Notes: generated by a model not told the origin, from the letters alone. Positions 10,927 through 22,355 are shown, numbered from the stretch's first letter. The stretch is DNA of 64,000 bases from Trametes villosa (GCA_002964805.2 PUDQ02000001.1:8952001-9016000); one strand, 5' to 3'. Made by a program: numbers and translations.

Positions 10927-12989
10927 ATGTCCATGAACATCTTCGGTGCAGAGGTGCGCTCGCTTGCAGAATTGAGCGCGCATATATCTGACATCACCCC
11001 AGGCTACGGAGGAAAAGGCAGAGAACGCGCGTCTCGCGTCCTTCGTCGGTGCCCTCGCACTTGGCGATCTCGTCAAGTCTACCCTCGGTCCCAAGGGCAT
11101 GAACAAGATCCTCCAGTCCGGCTCATCAGGAGACATCAACGTTACCAACGACGGAGCGACTATCCTCAAGTCCATCCAGCTCGACAATGCTGCGGCCAAG
11201 GTTCTCGTTAACATCTCCAAGGTCCAGGACGATGAAGTCGGCGATGGCACCACCAGCGTCTGCGTTCTCGCCGCAGAACTGCTCCGGGAGGCCGAGAAGC
11301 TCATCGCACAGAAGATCCACCCCCAAACCATTATCGAGGGTTACAGGATAGCGAGCAGTGCCGCTCTCCGTGCTCTCGAAAAGGCTGCGACCGACAACAG
11401 GTACGTTCCAGCGCGTATATGTGCATTATCCCTGATTGCCTATACATAATCCCTCATCATGCAGCACCGACCCCGCGCGCTTCAGGCAAGATTTGGTCAA
11501 CATCGCGCGCACCACCCTTTCCTCAAAAGTCCTCAACCAGGACAAGGATTACTTCGCCAATCTCGCAGTAGACGCCGTCCTCCGTCTCAAGGTCTATACG
11601 CTCTCGCTCCCCTCTTCCGCACGAGCTTACCCCTGGTCAATGCAGGGCTCAACAGATCTTGAGCACATTCAGATCATCAAGAAGGCTGGCGGAAAGCTCA
11701 CCGATTCTTACCTTGACGAAGGTATGTCTCTGCCATCGATGGCCTCCCGGTATACCAATCAAGCCCTCCAGGTTTCATCCTTGACAAGGTTATCGGTACC
11801 AACTCCCCCAAGCGGCTAGAGAACGCCAAGATCCTCGTTGCGAACACCTGTACGTTCTCAGGGCGTGTTGTATATACGCCGTTCTCAATAGGTCACTAGC
11901 CATGGACACCGACAAGATCAAGGTCTTCGGTGCTCGCATCAAGGTTGACAGCACCGGTAAGCTTGCGGAGCTGGAGCGTGCAGAGCGGGTACGTTGGTCC
12001 ATAGTATATTGTGGACTATATGCTGACCTCCACACAGGAGAAGATGAAGGCGAAGGTGGATGCGATCGCCGCGCATGGCATCAACGTCTTCGTCAACCGG
12101 CAACTCGTCTACAACTACCCCGAATCTCTCCTCTCCGAAAAGGGCATCATGGTGATTGAGCATGCCGACTTCGAGGGCGTTGAGCGCCTCGCGCTCGTCA
12201 CTGGTGGTGAGATCGCGAGTACGTTCGACCACCCCGAGCTCGTGAAGCTTGGGCGGTGTGAGCTGATCGAGGAGATCATGATCGGCGAGGACAAGGTCTG
12301 TTTCCCAGGTTCCGCGCGTATCCAGTTACTAACTGGCGAGAATTCCCTACAGCTTATCAAGTTCTCTGGCGTCGCGGCGGGTGAGGCCTGCACCGTCGTG
12401 CTGCGCGGGTCGACCAACCAGATGATCGACGAGGCGGAGCGTTCGCTCCACGACGCGCTCTCCGTACTGTCCCAGACAGTGAAGGAGACGCGGGTCGTGC
12501 TCGGCGGCGGGTGCTCGGAGACGCTCATGAGCTGTGCGGTTGAGGAGGAGGCGCGGAAGGTCCAGGGCAAGAAGGCGATCGCCGCGGAGGCGTTCAGCCG
12601 GGCGCTCAGGATGATCCCGACGATCCTCGCCGACAACGCGGGCTACGACTCGTCCGACCTCGTCGCGAAGCTCAGGGCGGCGCACTACGAGGGCCGGTCA
12701 GATGCGGGACTTGGTGAGTCGCAACTGTCATGTTCTGCGAATGTATCATGGGGGTTAACTGGTGGATAGATATGAACGAGGGCACGATCGGCTCGATGAC
12801 GAAGCTCGGTGTTACGGAGAGCTATAAGCTCAAGCGGCAGGTCGTGCTTAGCGCCAGCGAAGCGGCAGAGATGATCCTGCGGTGCGTTCCATTCAATCTG
12901 ACATGCAGTTATGCATTATATTGACTTTCGTTTGCCATAGTGTGGACGATATCTTGAGGGCGACACCCCGCAGAAGGGAAGCTGTATAA
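10927..12989 (+). CDS. CCT2: Chaperonin CCT/TRiC subunit beta
   Basis: CCT2 is one of eight subunits of the cytosolic group II chaperonin that folds actin, tubulin and WD-repeat proteins. Ten exons (10927-10953, 11003-11400, 11465-11591, 11646-11721, 11772-11849, 11900-11988, 12038-12295, 12353-12713, 12770-12881, 12941-12989) give 524 residues, the normal size. The ATPase motifs are present: [12 protein letters not shown] near 31-42, VTNDGATIL near 56-64 and GDGTTS at 89-94. The apical domain has GGEIAS. The equatorial C-terminal part has GGGCSETLM and LDMNEGTIG, with [18 protein letters not shown] joined by the last intron to [15 protein letters not shown]. The nine introns are 49-64 bases. 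This is the last housekeeping gene before the repeat-rich zone; sequence character changes within a few hundred bases of its stop. Confidence 0.97.
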
Positions 12990-13685
12990 TAGTAGAAGCG
13001 ATTTGGCGCAGATAGCACGACATTGTAAGCAGCATGTGCAAGCACACCGATGGTCAGCAGAGATTCGCAGATGTGTGGAACCTCCCGCGAAAGTCTCATC
13101 TCAAGGGATTGATTGGCTGCGCCGCTGTGATGTGATGTGATTACTACTGAAGTACTACTGTAACGATATATGCCAATGGTGAGGCACTGTGGCCTGAAAC
13201 ACCAAAGGATAATTTGGTATACATTTTGAAGAGCACCTCGTGATATGAATTGCAGCATGTATACTATGGCATTGAAAATGATCTCTAAGTTGGGTCAGCC
13301 ACACCCTTGCTTACAGGATCAAAGCCTTGCGGAAAATGCTTACTCGAATATAACCAGTTCAGAATCAAGGTTAACATGACAGGAATGTCTACATTGAATG
13401 TCAATATTGTAGAATATTCAGTAGCACTATCAATGCTTATGATATAATTGACACCCCACATTCAAGCATACTAAGAATCAGGATTGTTCAATTTAGTGCT
13501 AAGCAATCAAGGTTGTGTACTTTGATTCTTAGATACTAGTTGGCTGTTGGATGACAAGCACTTACACTCGGGTTATTGCAGATTGATTATTGAATTAGTT
13601 ATACACGGTGTATCTACTCAATGTATACATGTTTGCAAGGCGACCCCACCCTTTCCCCCCATCCTTGCCTAGCTCTCTCCCCCCC
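12990..13685. other. Gap between CCT2 and the first transposon remnant
   Basis: The first part is presumably the CCT2 3' UTR and terminator. After about 13,260 the base composition turns AT-rich, and no frame looks coding. A C-run of nine bases lies near 13,680. I see nothing else definable. Confidence 0.5.
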
Positions 13686-14490
13686 CATCCCTGGTCAAGC
13701 ACAACCGAGTGTTGTTGAATGCTTGTTTGCATGCTGGGGTCCATCCCATGGATGATCCTTTCATGTCAAATTGTTCAGAGGTCTTGCTAAATCCTTGTAT
13801 GAATCTTCAATAGAAGTTCGCAAACCCTAGGAAGCTTTGGACTTGTTCCACCATGGTTGTAGTGGGCCAGTCTTTTAGGCCGTCAAGTTTGACTGGGCCC
13901 ATTGATACTTGTCCGGGCAATACAATTGCGCCTAGGAATTCCACTCATTGAACCTCAAATTTGCACTTCTCTGCCTTGAGATATAGATCATTCTCGCGTA
14001 GTCGTTCAATTACAAGTCAAGTATGTTTGCGTAGATCTTCAAGGTTGTCGAAAAAGAGTAGGATGTTGCCCATATAGATTTCTAGCCATACTTCCAATAG
14101 CTAGTCATAGAATATGACATTCATCATGGTTTGCAAGGTTCCTGGGGTGTTGCAAAGTTCAAAAAACATCGCAGTTGGCTCAAATAGTACTCGAGGGGTC
14201 TTGAACACTGCTTTCCATTGGTTGCCTTTGTTGATACAAACATTGTTGTATCCTGCTTAAATGTCAAGTTTGGTGAAGTATTTTGCTTCTCCTAGCTTGT
14301 CAAATAGATCGGATATGAGTGGTAGAGGTCCTGCATCCTTGATTGTTCTGTCATTGAGGTATCAATAGTCTTGGACCGGTCTTAGAGACCCATCCTTGTG
14401 TGAGATGAAGAATGGTGATGCCATTGGTGACTTGGAAGGTCACATATATCCTTTGGCAAGGTTTTCTTCCCCAAACTTATCTAGCTCTCC
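13686..14490 (-). pseudogene. Decayed Ty3/gypsy reverse transcriptase
   Basis: Read on the minus strand in one frame this stretch carries the ordered Ty3/gypsy RT motifs: a SPFFISHKDGSLRPVQDY block, KYFTKLDI then AGYNN, FFELCNTPGTLQTMMN (usual form FGLCNAPATFQ), YMGNILLF where YMDDILIF is normal, CKFEV then VEFLGAIV, and VQSFLGFANFY. At least seven in-frame stops break it, several at positions where the family has Arg (CGA to TGA). The catalytic YMDD box is lost. No LTRs, integrase or Gag could be assigned to it. It is a long-dead fragment, not an expressed gene. Confidence 0.85.
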
Positions 14491-14762
14491 TGCTGAGTGC
14501 TGGGGATAGCAGGATGATCATGCAATCCTGAGGTACAGATTTCACTTTCACCTTGATGTTGTGATCCCATGGTCTTGAAATGGGCATGTGTTCTGCAGAT
14601 CTCTTGTCAAAGACATTTCATAGATGGTAGTTTCAACAAATATTTTGGCAGTAGTTCTTTGAGTGTCTTGACCTTTTGTCCTGTGTTACCCTTGATTGCT
14701 AGATTGGTTGACATTGTCGCTCAGCTGATTGTGAGGTCCCTGGACTGCTGTCTGAGGGAGCT

Positions 14763-15130
14763 TTACAATTGATGAGGAACAAAGGCATCATTTCCTATGG
14801 GGTGAGCTCTTAGCCAACTAAATCCTGTAACACCAATCTGACCCTGTGGGAAAATATTTTCAATCCCAGCCAACAAATCATTAGTTCTGAAACAAGCACC
14901 ATGTACAACTTCCACATACAAACTTGGGGTTAGGGTCATAACCCATTAGAAAATCTAGGGTTAGAGATTAGATCACCCACACAGTCACTGTGGTCACTTG
15001 CTAGCCTTGCTCTATGGCTTACTGCTGGGTGCCTGTGTAACCCTAGGTGACACAGCATAGGCAATTGCTCTCCCCACTGCTGCCTAAAGCGGCAGGGCAT
15101 GCTGACAGTGGAGTAAACACATTGTGGTAG
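14763..15130 (+). repeat. Repeat family C, copy 1 (diverged)
   Basis: This copy starts with the family head TTACAATTGATGAGGAAC and continues with the GGGGTGAGCT, GGGGTTAGGGTC and AACCCTAGGTGACACAGCAT segments found in the other C copies. It is truncated at about 15,130. No open frame is conserved between copies, so the family looks non-autonomous. Confidence 0.7.
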
Positions 15131-15522
15131 TGATATGACATCTAGTGGCTTGCAAATCCCAGTCTCAGGCCGTCAAGCTGCAAGCCCAAGCCCGGGCCCC
15201 TAAGTAAGCTGGGCCGAGCTGGGCTGTGAGTTGGGCTTATAACGGCCTCAAAGCCCGGCTCAAAGTTGTATGGGGCCGGGCATGTCCGTGGTAGCTACGC
15301 CTGTAACAAGCACCCATTTGCTGGGCACAACTGCATATCCCGTTTTCAGTGTAACCACTATTTGTTCTTGCCTTCAAACAACTGAAGACACATCTGAGTA
15401 TGTTGACTTGGCCTTCATTGACATTATACAGCTCATTTCAATTGTGTAGCTCTACCACTGTGAGCCCCAGCTTAAGCTGAGCCGGGCCCTGCAAGTCACT
15501 AATGACATCACACTGTGTTGAC
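15131..15522. other. Intervening low-complexity sequence
   Basis: It holds short GGGCC/CCCGG-rich runs (15,180-15,280, again near 15,480) that read like decayed simple repeats. No gene was seen. Confidence 0.4.
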
Positions 15523-16212
15523 ATTACAATTGATGAGGAACAAAGAAATTGTTTCTTATGGGGTGAGCTTCCGGCCAACTGGCGTCACGGAAAGTCGACC
15601 CCGTGGGGAAAATATTTTGAGACTCAGCTAATCCAACCTTAGATTTGAAACAAGCGCCCTATAGAACTTCCACATACAAACTTGGGGTTAGGGTCACAGT
15701 CCATTAGAAACTCTAGGGTTAGAGGCTAGATCATGCACACAGCCACCCTGACTGCTTGCTAGCCTTGCTCTAATGCTCTATGGTGGGTGCCTGTGTAACC
15801 CTAGGTGGCACAGCATGGGCAATCACTCTCCCCATCACTGTTTGGAGCCACAAGCTATGCTACTAATGCTTCTATAAGGGGTATACACATTGATTACATA
15901 TCAGAAGTATGGCAGTAATAGTGACATACCATCATTCCACGCTGAGATTAGGTACCCTTTCTTCACCACCATATTTTAGTCACAATACACCAAGATGTGA
16001 TCTTGCTATAACAGCTTGATTGGTAAATTTATCAACATCTTACACTATCTCTTCATATATACTGAGGTCTTTACAACACAGTATTACAGTCAATGGCTCT
16101 CTGGCTGCTCATTTAATGGTAAGACATCAAATTGTGCATCACCATAGAGCCTTGAGGCTTATGCTGAGAGGATGCACCCTACTAATCAATTAGAGCTTGA
16201 AATCAGCCTCCT
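15523..16212 (+). repeat. Repeat family C, copy 2
   Basis: The head ATTACAATTGATGAGGAAC is followed by the full family C series, including GGGGTTAGGGTC, CTAGGGTTAGAG and AACCCTAGGTGGCACAGCAT, and ends near TTAGAGCTTGAAATCAGCCT. It aligns almost end to end with the reverse-oriented copy at 24,880-25,557 and with the copy at 58,288-58,990. The two TTAGGG-containing spots are a constant feature of the family. Confidence 0.75.
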
Positions 16213-17159
16213 AGAGCTGAGCATAGGTTAACCTACAGATCATTCAGATTTGAACCTACGGGTATTTTGCTGTCAAAAACTCTGATCCAGATTTGCAAAT
16301 GATCCATGCATGGATCACTCCGAACCTGAACACTCGGACATAATACCTACGGGTATAGTACCTGCAGCAGGATCCAAACCAGCAACAAATTCATAGGTAT
16401 GCATTCATTTCATGGATCATAAGATCTGTATGAGTGTTTGGTTGGCCTACGCATGCCAGAACACTCTCCGAACATTTGTACTAACTGCTCTAGTACAGGC
16501 ACATCAACTTGCACCAGACTGAGCACATTGCGCAGTGCACGCGCTCACTTGTGGCCGGTAGTACACGCCAGCATCCATTCACAGATGCTCAGGTGCCTGA
16601 CGTGCACGTCGTTACCCTGAAACAGTGCTTCTGTATGGCCAGTGCAGTCTTCACATGATTGTGCTCTTGAATGACTTCACGCATGCCCACGAGGGGTCGC
16701 ACATGAAGTCCTACCCAAAGTGCACATCACCCGCACCCCTAGGAAGCACTGCACATTGGTACGACACATGTTTTCCACTCACTGATGCCGCACGTGCAGT
16801 GTTTCACATTGGTCAGACACCTTAGATGCTGAACGCATTTCAGAGATGTGGCTGCGTGAGGAGACAAAATGCCAATGAACATTGTGCACAGGTGCAGCAT
16901 TGACATTGCAAGATCACACTGTTATCCGGCAGGACATGTGTTGTACGTTCTGATGTGTGTGCGGGCAGCAGATATAGACACTGAGGACGGATGTGAAGAG
17001 GCTAAACACAAAGGGTTACTTGTGTGAAGGCTGCATGGTGTCATGCACCAAACCGGTTTGGCACATGGGCCTACCGGAACCTTCCAGTATACGCCAGGCA
17101 TGATGAGCACTTGCACTGTACAGTCAGACAGTGAGGGACTCCCGGAAGAGCCCAGTAGC
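16213..17159. other. Unassigned AT-rich and repeat-like sequence
   Basis: It contains a perfect 16-base palindrome GATCCATGCATGGATC at 16,301-16,316 and scattered GGATC/GATCC words. The stretch 16,440-17,150 is less AT-rich but no frame is convincingly coding. Confidence 0.4.
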
Positions 17160-17790
17160 TGATAGAACACGAGAGAATACCCTGAAAGATGAGAATATTC
17201 TAGGAGGTTCTAGAAACATCAAGAGGAGAAAGGAGTCTACAGATCAGCTTTACTCATCATGAACACGCTAGAATATCCCAGTCACGGAAGGAGAGACATA
17301 ACCAGAAGGTCCTTGAAGGTTCTAGGACATCAGCACCCAGTGGATGGCATCAAAGCATGGAACAATCCAGGAGATACCAGGCGATAACACACCAGAAACT
17401 CACGGAATACCCCAGAAACTTCTGGAATATTCCACCATCCTCTAGCGTAAACCGCTGGAAAGCACTAGAATGGTTGATGAAAGCCCTAGGCTGCTCATGG
17501 AATATTCTTAGAATGTTCTGGAAAGTCCCGGAAAGGAGTAGGAAAGAAAGGAATAGAGGTCATGGAAAGAGCCAGAAAGGACAGGAAAATTCATGAACAT
17601 ACAAGATTATGCTGGGCATAGCTTAGTTGTACTGTAGACCTGCTTTGTCATGTACTTTACAGGTTTTCCATGCCCCTCTGCGTCAGGTATAAATACCGGG
17701 CTGAGCAAGGCACTAACAGGCAATCATTTATTCTCGAAAGCCCCCTTAGGTGGTCAACCCCCACCTTGGTATCCCCACTACCACCACTAC
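17160..17790 (+). other. Possible LTR-like or promoter region with a TATA box
   Basis: The stretch 17,160-17,580 is packed with imperfect copies of GGAATATTC- and TCTAGAA-like words. A TATA-type sequence GGTATAAATACCGGG stands at about 17,685-17,699, which would suit a start of transcription near 17,720. The layout is what an LTR or strong promoter looks like, but I found no matching second LTR, so the call is weak. Confidence 0.3.
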
Positions 17791-17996
17791 CTCACCACCA
17801 CCACATGTTCACCACCAAGCACTCAGTGTCGTGTAGATGGCTAGACACTCTATTATTTTCCGCTTTTCCCCACCTTTTTACGGTAGTACAAATGGCTGCA
17901 CACACGATATGGAGATGCAGACGTGCAAAGAACAATTAGCGAAGGTGGTACCCGCTTCCTCAATGTCGCTAAGCTTATCAAGCCCAAATTTGCGAC

Positions 17997-18990
17997 ATGG
18001 TTTGGCCCCAAGGCAGGAGTGACCACAGTGATGGAGCGGGAAGGGTCAGATTCACTGCACCCAATGAGCAGGAGGCAGGCGAGGAGCGGGGCACATCTGA
18101 CAAGGAGAGGAAGACAAGGAGACAATTGGTGAGTGGTCACACATTGCTGGAGGGCTACTCTCTGACATTGTGCAGAACATCCACAAATACATCAAAAACT
18201 ACCACCAGGACCATAAGAATCGTCTGCAAGAGGTTTTTTGCGTTGTGAGGTGTTTTGCAGCTGCTAACGGCCCTCTGCGTAGGCGGGCTGGTGCACATGT
18301 GATTGAAATGGCTGTCTAACGGCCGCATGTGGCCTATTGGGATTAAGCATGTAGTCGGGACTCGGTAGTTCATCACTCGACATGGAATGCCAAGCGATGG
18401 TGGATGTGGGCTGCCTCACTTGCTCACAAATAAGGTATGTTATTTGCCCAATGCGGCATAGAGTGACGTAGCTCACCCTGATCGTCCGCAGCATATGCTT
18501 GCACCGGGGTTCTATCTGTTGAGCGGATCCAGATACACCTCAATTGAGAGCTGCCCGATGCTTCCCGTGCCTGAAGCGCTCAATCATGAGTGTGGAGCAC
18601 TGCTAGCTGATGCTACGTTTGTGCAAGAGAGTGGTCACAAAGATTGCAATTTCAGTATGATCAGAACAAGCAAGGTGCGTGTAACTCCTCCTTGTAAGCT
18701 CCTGGATGGGCTCACGACGCCAGGGGTAACACGCAAGCGCGCCCTGCTGGTATGATCGGTTCTGATTCAGGCGGTATGTACAAGCAGTCCCCAAGGGAAC
18801 AATGAGCATAAGTGTGATGCTCTACTTGCAGTGTGGGCGCTGGGGCTCAGGACTCATGCGGGATTGCATACTAACATGGGTCAATACAGTGTGCGCTGGA
18901 TGTGTCCCAGGTCTCGCAGCATGTGTATGGGTCGTATACATGAAGTGGTATCGAATGAAAATCACATCGGGTGGAGGTGGGCATGTGTGA
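17997..18990 (+). CDS. Unrecognised spliced gene-like region
   Basis: I do not recognise the product. Exon-like pieces with clean splice sites join in frame: 17,997-18,128 (ends RGTSDKERKTRRQL) to 18,176-18,244 (NIHKYIKNYHQDHKNRLQEV) over a 47-base intron GTGAGT...GTGCAG. Further exon candidates are 18,492-18,674 (starts HMLAPGFYLLSGSRY) and one beginning at 18,832 after a CTTGCAG acceptor. Frame between the later exons is not settled. The first exon may extend upstream in a second frame that reads FLNVAKLIKPKFATWFGPKA. The helix-rich, basic character looks protein-like, but it sits among repeats and may be a captured or decaying gene. Confidence 0.4.
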
Positions 18991-19112
18991 GGTAAGAGGC
19001 GCTAGAATAAAGCCCCTCGTACAAAATGGCATGTCACACGTCGCGCTTACACATCCCGTCTCTTGCCTCTGCCTACCACTCGACCTCAACACCTCCCACT
19101 TCATCTAACACT

Positions 19113-19602
19113 ATGTCCACGGTCTATGTTTTGAAAACACCTCTGTACAAAGTAGGTGTAAGTATAAGGCCCAGCGTGCTGTAGACTAACCATGTGCAGG
19201 CTATACAGAGCATGTTGGGTGGAAGAGGCACAGCGGCTGCGGGGAACTTTGATCAATTCATCACAGTGGGTTCGTTTGGGTGGGATGAGTGCATGCGATT
19301 TGTCTGACAGCGAGTTCTAGGCCCTCAAGTTCATTGGTTTTGGCGAGTTGCAGGGGCAGGGTGCTGGGGGAATAATGCTGCGCACTGCAGAGAGTCTGTG
19401 AAAGGCTGGGGAGACAGCAAAGGACAACACATGGGTGCTGCCACGCCCAGAGCAGGGGAACTTCTGGTACCCTCGCAAAAACATTGGGTAAGTGTGAGGT
19501 CTTACTGGTTCAGGAGGGTGCTAACGAGTCAATAGCATGAGGAGCCGGATGGAAGAGTGGTATGGCCTCAATGGTGCCTCGTTCATGGAGATCAAGGTGG
19601 GT
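19113..19602 (+). pseudogene. Unrecognised decayed spliced gene
   Basis: ATG at 19,113 opens a 15-codon exon (MSTVYVLKTPLYKVG). A 40-base intron with a GACTAAC branch site follows, then an exon reading AIQSMLGGRGTAAAGNFDQF. Downstream the reading shifts to a second frame with KFIGFGELQGQGAGG and WVLPRPEQGNFWYPRKNIG, which a GTAAGT...AATAG intron joins to MRSRMEEWYGLNGASFMEIK. Two in-frame stops (TAG near 19,318, TGA near 19,398) interrupt this second part at positions that C-to-T change from Gln and Arg codons would explain. The family is unknown to me. Confidence 0.4.
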
Positions 19603-19950
19603 ATCTTGACATGGGCATGGGCAGGTTCACCCACCCCACCAGGGCGATGTAGAGGGAGCTACACAAGTCTTTTGATTGGCAAGGTGTACATGAACATTTG
19701 TTGCAGCAGTATGGCTCGCAGGGGCATATGGCACGCAGGGTACAATGAATATACAGTATCAGTTCTCCATGGCAATGTATTAACACAAGTGTGCAAGTGC
19801 AGATATGGGGGCGACAGGGAGGGACTGCGCGTGACAGGATGAGGCCTGGCGGGATAGTAGAAGTCCACAAACAACAGGAGGAGACCACACGCAACAGCAA
19901 TAGACTGCGCATGACACAAAGAGACTGCACGCAACCATGACTTGATGGTG

Positions 19951-20025
19951 CACGCATAAACAGGGGGGAAGGGAGCACGCATAAACAGGGGGGAAGGGGG
20001 CACGCATAAACAAGGGGGAAGGGGG
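19951..20025. repeat. Tandem repeat, three 25-base units
   Basis: Three units beginning CACGCATAAACA and ending in a G/A-rich run lie at 19,951-19,975, 19,976-20,000 and 20,001-20,025. They differ at two or three positions. The flanking 19,810-19,950 contains degenerate ACTGCACGCAAC-like words that may be older relatives. Confidence 0.85.
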
Positions 20026-20087
20026 CATGGGGACGGGATGCGTCATGGGGCAGGGTAGTAAAGTAGTTCGGCTCGCACCAGTTGCTG

Positions 20088-20980
20088 TAGCCAAATACTG
20101 TAACGAACCGTATAGCTCCCGTGACTGTTTTACAATACGAACCGTCAGCTTCGTATTGTGTCACGAAGCTCCGGGGCAGCCACTGGGAGCTGCCTGATTA
20201 GGCAGGCAGCCCGGGGGAGGCCTGTTATCTCTCCAGAGATAACAGATCTGGGGGTATAAGGGCCTAATCTCACTGATTAGGCCCCTCCCCTTATCTCCCG
20301 AGCTGCCCGGCCCTCCCGATAGCCTCGGGGGTCCGGCGGCTATTTGCCCCTTTGAGCACCACACCCTGGTAGGCTCCCCCCCTCTAGCTCACTCATTTCC
20401 CACTCAATCTGGCTGATTATAGGTGCGTTCTGAGCGCATTTTTAGGGCAAACATAACAAGGGTAACGCAATGGGGATTGGGTAAGTAATCACCAGGCTTA
20501 CCACCAGGCTTACAGCCTCTTCTACCCACAGGAAACAGGCCATATCTCTGCCGTTTCTTCGCGTGCGGACGCGCAAAGTATATCCCCGGATTTGGATGCT
20601 CAATACGCACCGGACGAGCCCTCACGTGCGCAGAACCGTCCAGCAATTCCAGTGCAGCGCCTGCCCCACCTCAGGGGCAGGCCTGCAAGCTTCAACTCGG
20701 CCATTAGTGGCCGGAATCGCGTCGGAAAAAACTCCTTTTAAAGGTACTGTACTTTATAACCTGGGCGACCCATTCGCACGGCCGCGCGAGGCACGGTTCC
20801 AGCCAGGGGAGGCCAGCAGTGCTCAGCCACAGCAGCCTCCCCTGGCTGATATCTCAGCGAGTTCTTTCCCAATACACCGTCTGAAAGCTGCTGAACACAG
20901 CTATCAGGCGATGTATACACCTCAGCTATCCATCCGCTCGAACCTGCGCTCTCCCCGTGCCCTCCTCCTACCCCCCTCTC
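20088..20980 (+). repeat. Repeat family A, copy 1, hairpin-rich
   Basis: It begins near GTAGCCAAATACTGTAACGA and is similar almost throughout to 31,051-31,990 and, reversed, to 50,530-51,475. Its first 260 bases hold a series of perfect stem-loops: ACAATACGAA/TTCGTATTGT (20,132-20,159), CTGTTATCTCT/AGAGATAACAG (20,222-20,245) and GGGCCTAATC/GATTAGGCCC (20,260-20,284). Further on, a TTTTAAAG box and a GCCTCCCCTGGCTG inverted pair occur. It has no conserved protein; it could be a solo LTR or a non-autonomous element. Confidence 0.7.
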
Positions 20981-21072
20981 TCACACCCTGTGTTTTCCTG
21001 GTACCTGGGCCTCTTACAAAGAGAATCTCCACATCAAGTAAGTACTTTACCATGTCCAGCAATGCTTAGGCT

Positions 21073-21960
21073 GCCAACTTGGGGGAAGAGGGCCAATACT
21101 GGCATGTCCGATTGATGAGGTTTTGCAGAAGATTCTCAACATTTCTAAGTATGCTGAATAGCTAACATGTAGCATTGTACTGTGTGGCTTTGACAAAGGG
21201 GCTGGATGTACCTCCGTATGACCAAGTTAAGGATTCACTAACAACATCATGTTGATCTGAACCTGCCCACTCTTTGTATGTAGTAAGGCCAAAAGCCATT
21301 TGCTAAGGATAGGAGTGCTACATATTTCACACATAGGACAAGCAATGTATACATGACACTGCCCTGATTGAGTGGGTATACATTCCCCTTTGCTGCAGTT
21401 GTCTTCTTGAAAAAACATCTTCTACAGCAATGTGAGCAACTGATGCAATTTTGGCATTTTATTAAAGGAGTATTTCAGCCTTGCTTACTGATAATTGAAC
21501 ACCCTAGCATAGAAGGGCTGGCCTTTCTGACCCTATCTCCAGATGTTTGTACACAAGCATCGCTCTTCAGCTTTTTGGATAATTATGTGCTCTAGTTACA
21601 TCAGCTGTGATGTCCACCATTGAGTTGTAATTTATTCCACGTTAGAGTTGTAGTTTGTGTAGAGGTACTGGTTATGCTGGCTTATACATTTTCCAAGCCA
21701 TTCTGGTAGTATGTTCAAACCATAGAGATTTTATCAGCAGAAACAGCCTGATAAGACTAGAAATATAGATATCAAATGCAGCCAGTGGAATCAGCAGTCA
21801 TAGATCTGAGGGATTGACTGGATTTGCTATCTCCACTGTCAGTAGGAGCATAGTGGTTGACTACTTGGATGTACGGGCATCTTCTTATATATTTCACCTG
21901 CAGCAACACTGAATCAGCATATCAACAAGGGTTTAGTTTATTCACTTGTTATGTTTAGTA
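21073..21960 (+). repeat. Repeat family B, copy 1
   Basis: The head reads CTTGGGGGAAGAGGGCCAAT and is followed by a GCCAATACTGGC mini-hairpin and ATTGATGAGG. The body runs colinear with 55,330-56,225 at visibly high similarity (for example AACATCATGTTGAT and GACCCTATCTCCAGATG-like blocks in both). A short piece of the same head recurs near 53,920. AT-rich, no conserved frame. Confidence 0.75.
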
Positions 21961-22346
21961 GGTGGTTTAACACTACTGATGGGTTCAAGGCCTGTAGCAA
22001 TGTTTGGGATATTGAATGCGCACCATTGAATAGAGCTTACAAAGCTGAATCTGATGACATATAACATTCTAGGGATTTGTGCACAAAGGACTAAGATATA
22101 AGCCAGAGAAGCTCAATGTGGCTGAACTGTGGCACTAATGGGGAATTGTTGCTCTAATTGTGAGTGCTATAGTGGACATTGCATTATACTTTTTATGTGG
22201 AGTGTCCTACTCATGAATAGTTTCCCGCCAACACTTGTTCCACTTGATTTGGACTACCTGAGCTCGAGATACAAAGGGATTTGTGTGAAGAGCCAAACAA
22301 GACCAAAGCTGATGGCAGGGAACGCAGAATCCGCGTTCCCTGCCAT
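21961..22346. other. Single-copy flank of the long inverted repeat
   Basis: It carries one copy of the dispersed TTTGTGCAC motif (near 22,070) and the left arm of the 53-base palindrome described separately. No gene was seen. Confidence 0.4.
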
Positions 22347-22355
22347 CAGCTTTGG
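22303..22355. repeat. Perfect 23-base-arm palindrome with 7-base loop
   Basis: The left arm 22,303-22,325 (CCAAAGCTGATGGCAGGGAA plus CGC) pairs perfectly with 22,333-22,355; the loop is AGAATCC. The outer end of the 2,224-base inverted-repeat arm (22,347) lies inside the right arm of this palindrome. Confidence 0.95.

Noticed and set aside
15680..15720. Interstitial telomere array
   Set aside because: TTAGGG occurs once or twice per family C copy and never in tandem, so there is no telomere array.
19951..20025. CRISPR-like array
   Set aside because: Three 25-base units abut with no spacers, in a eukaryotic genome; a plain tandem repeat.
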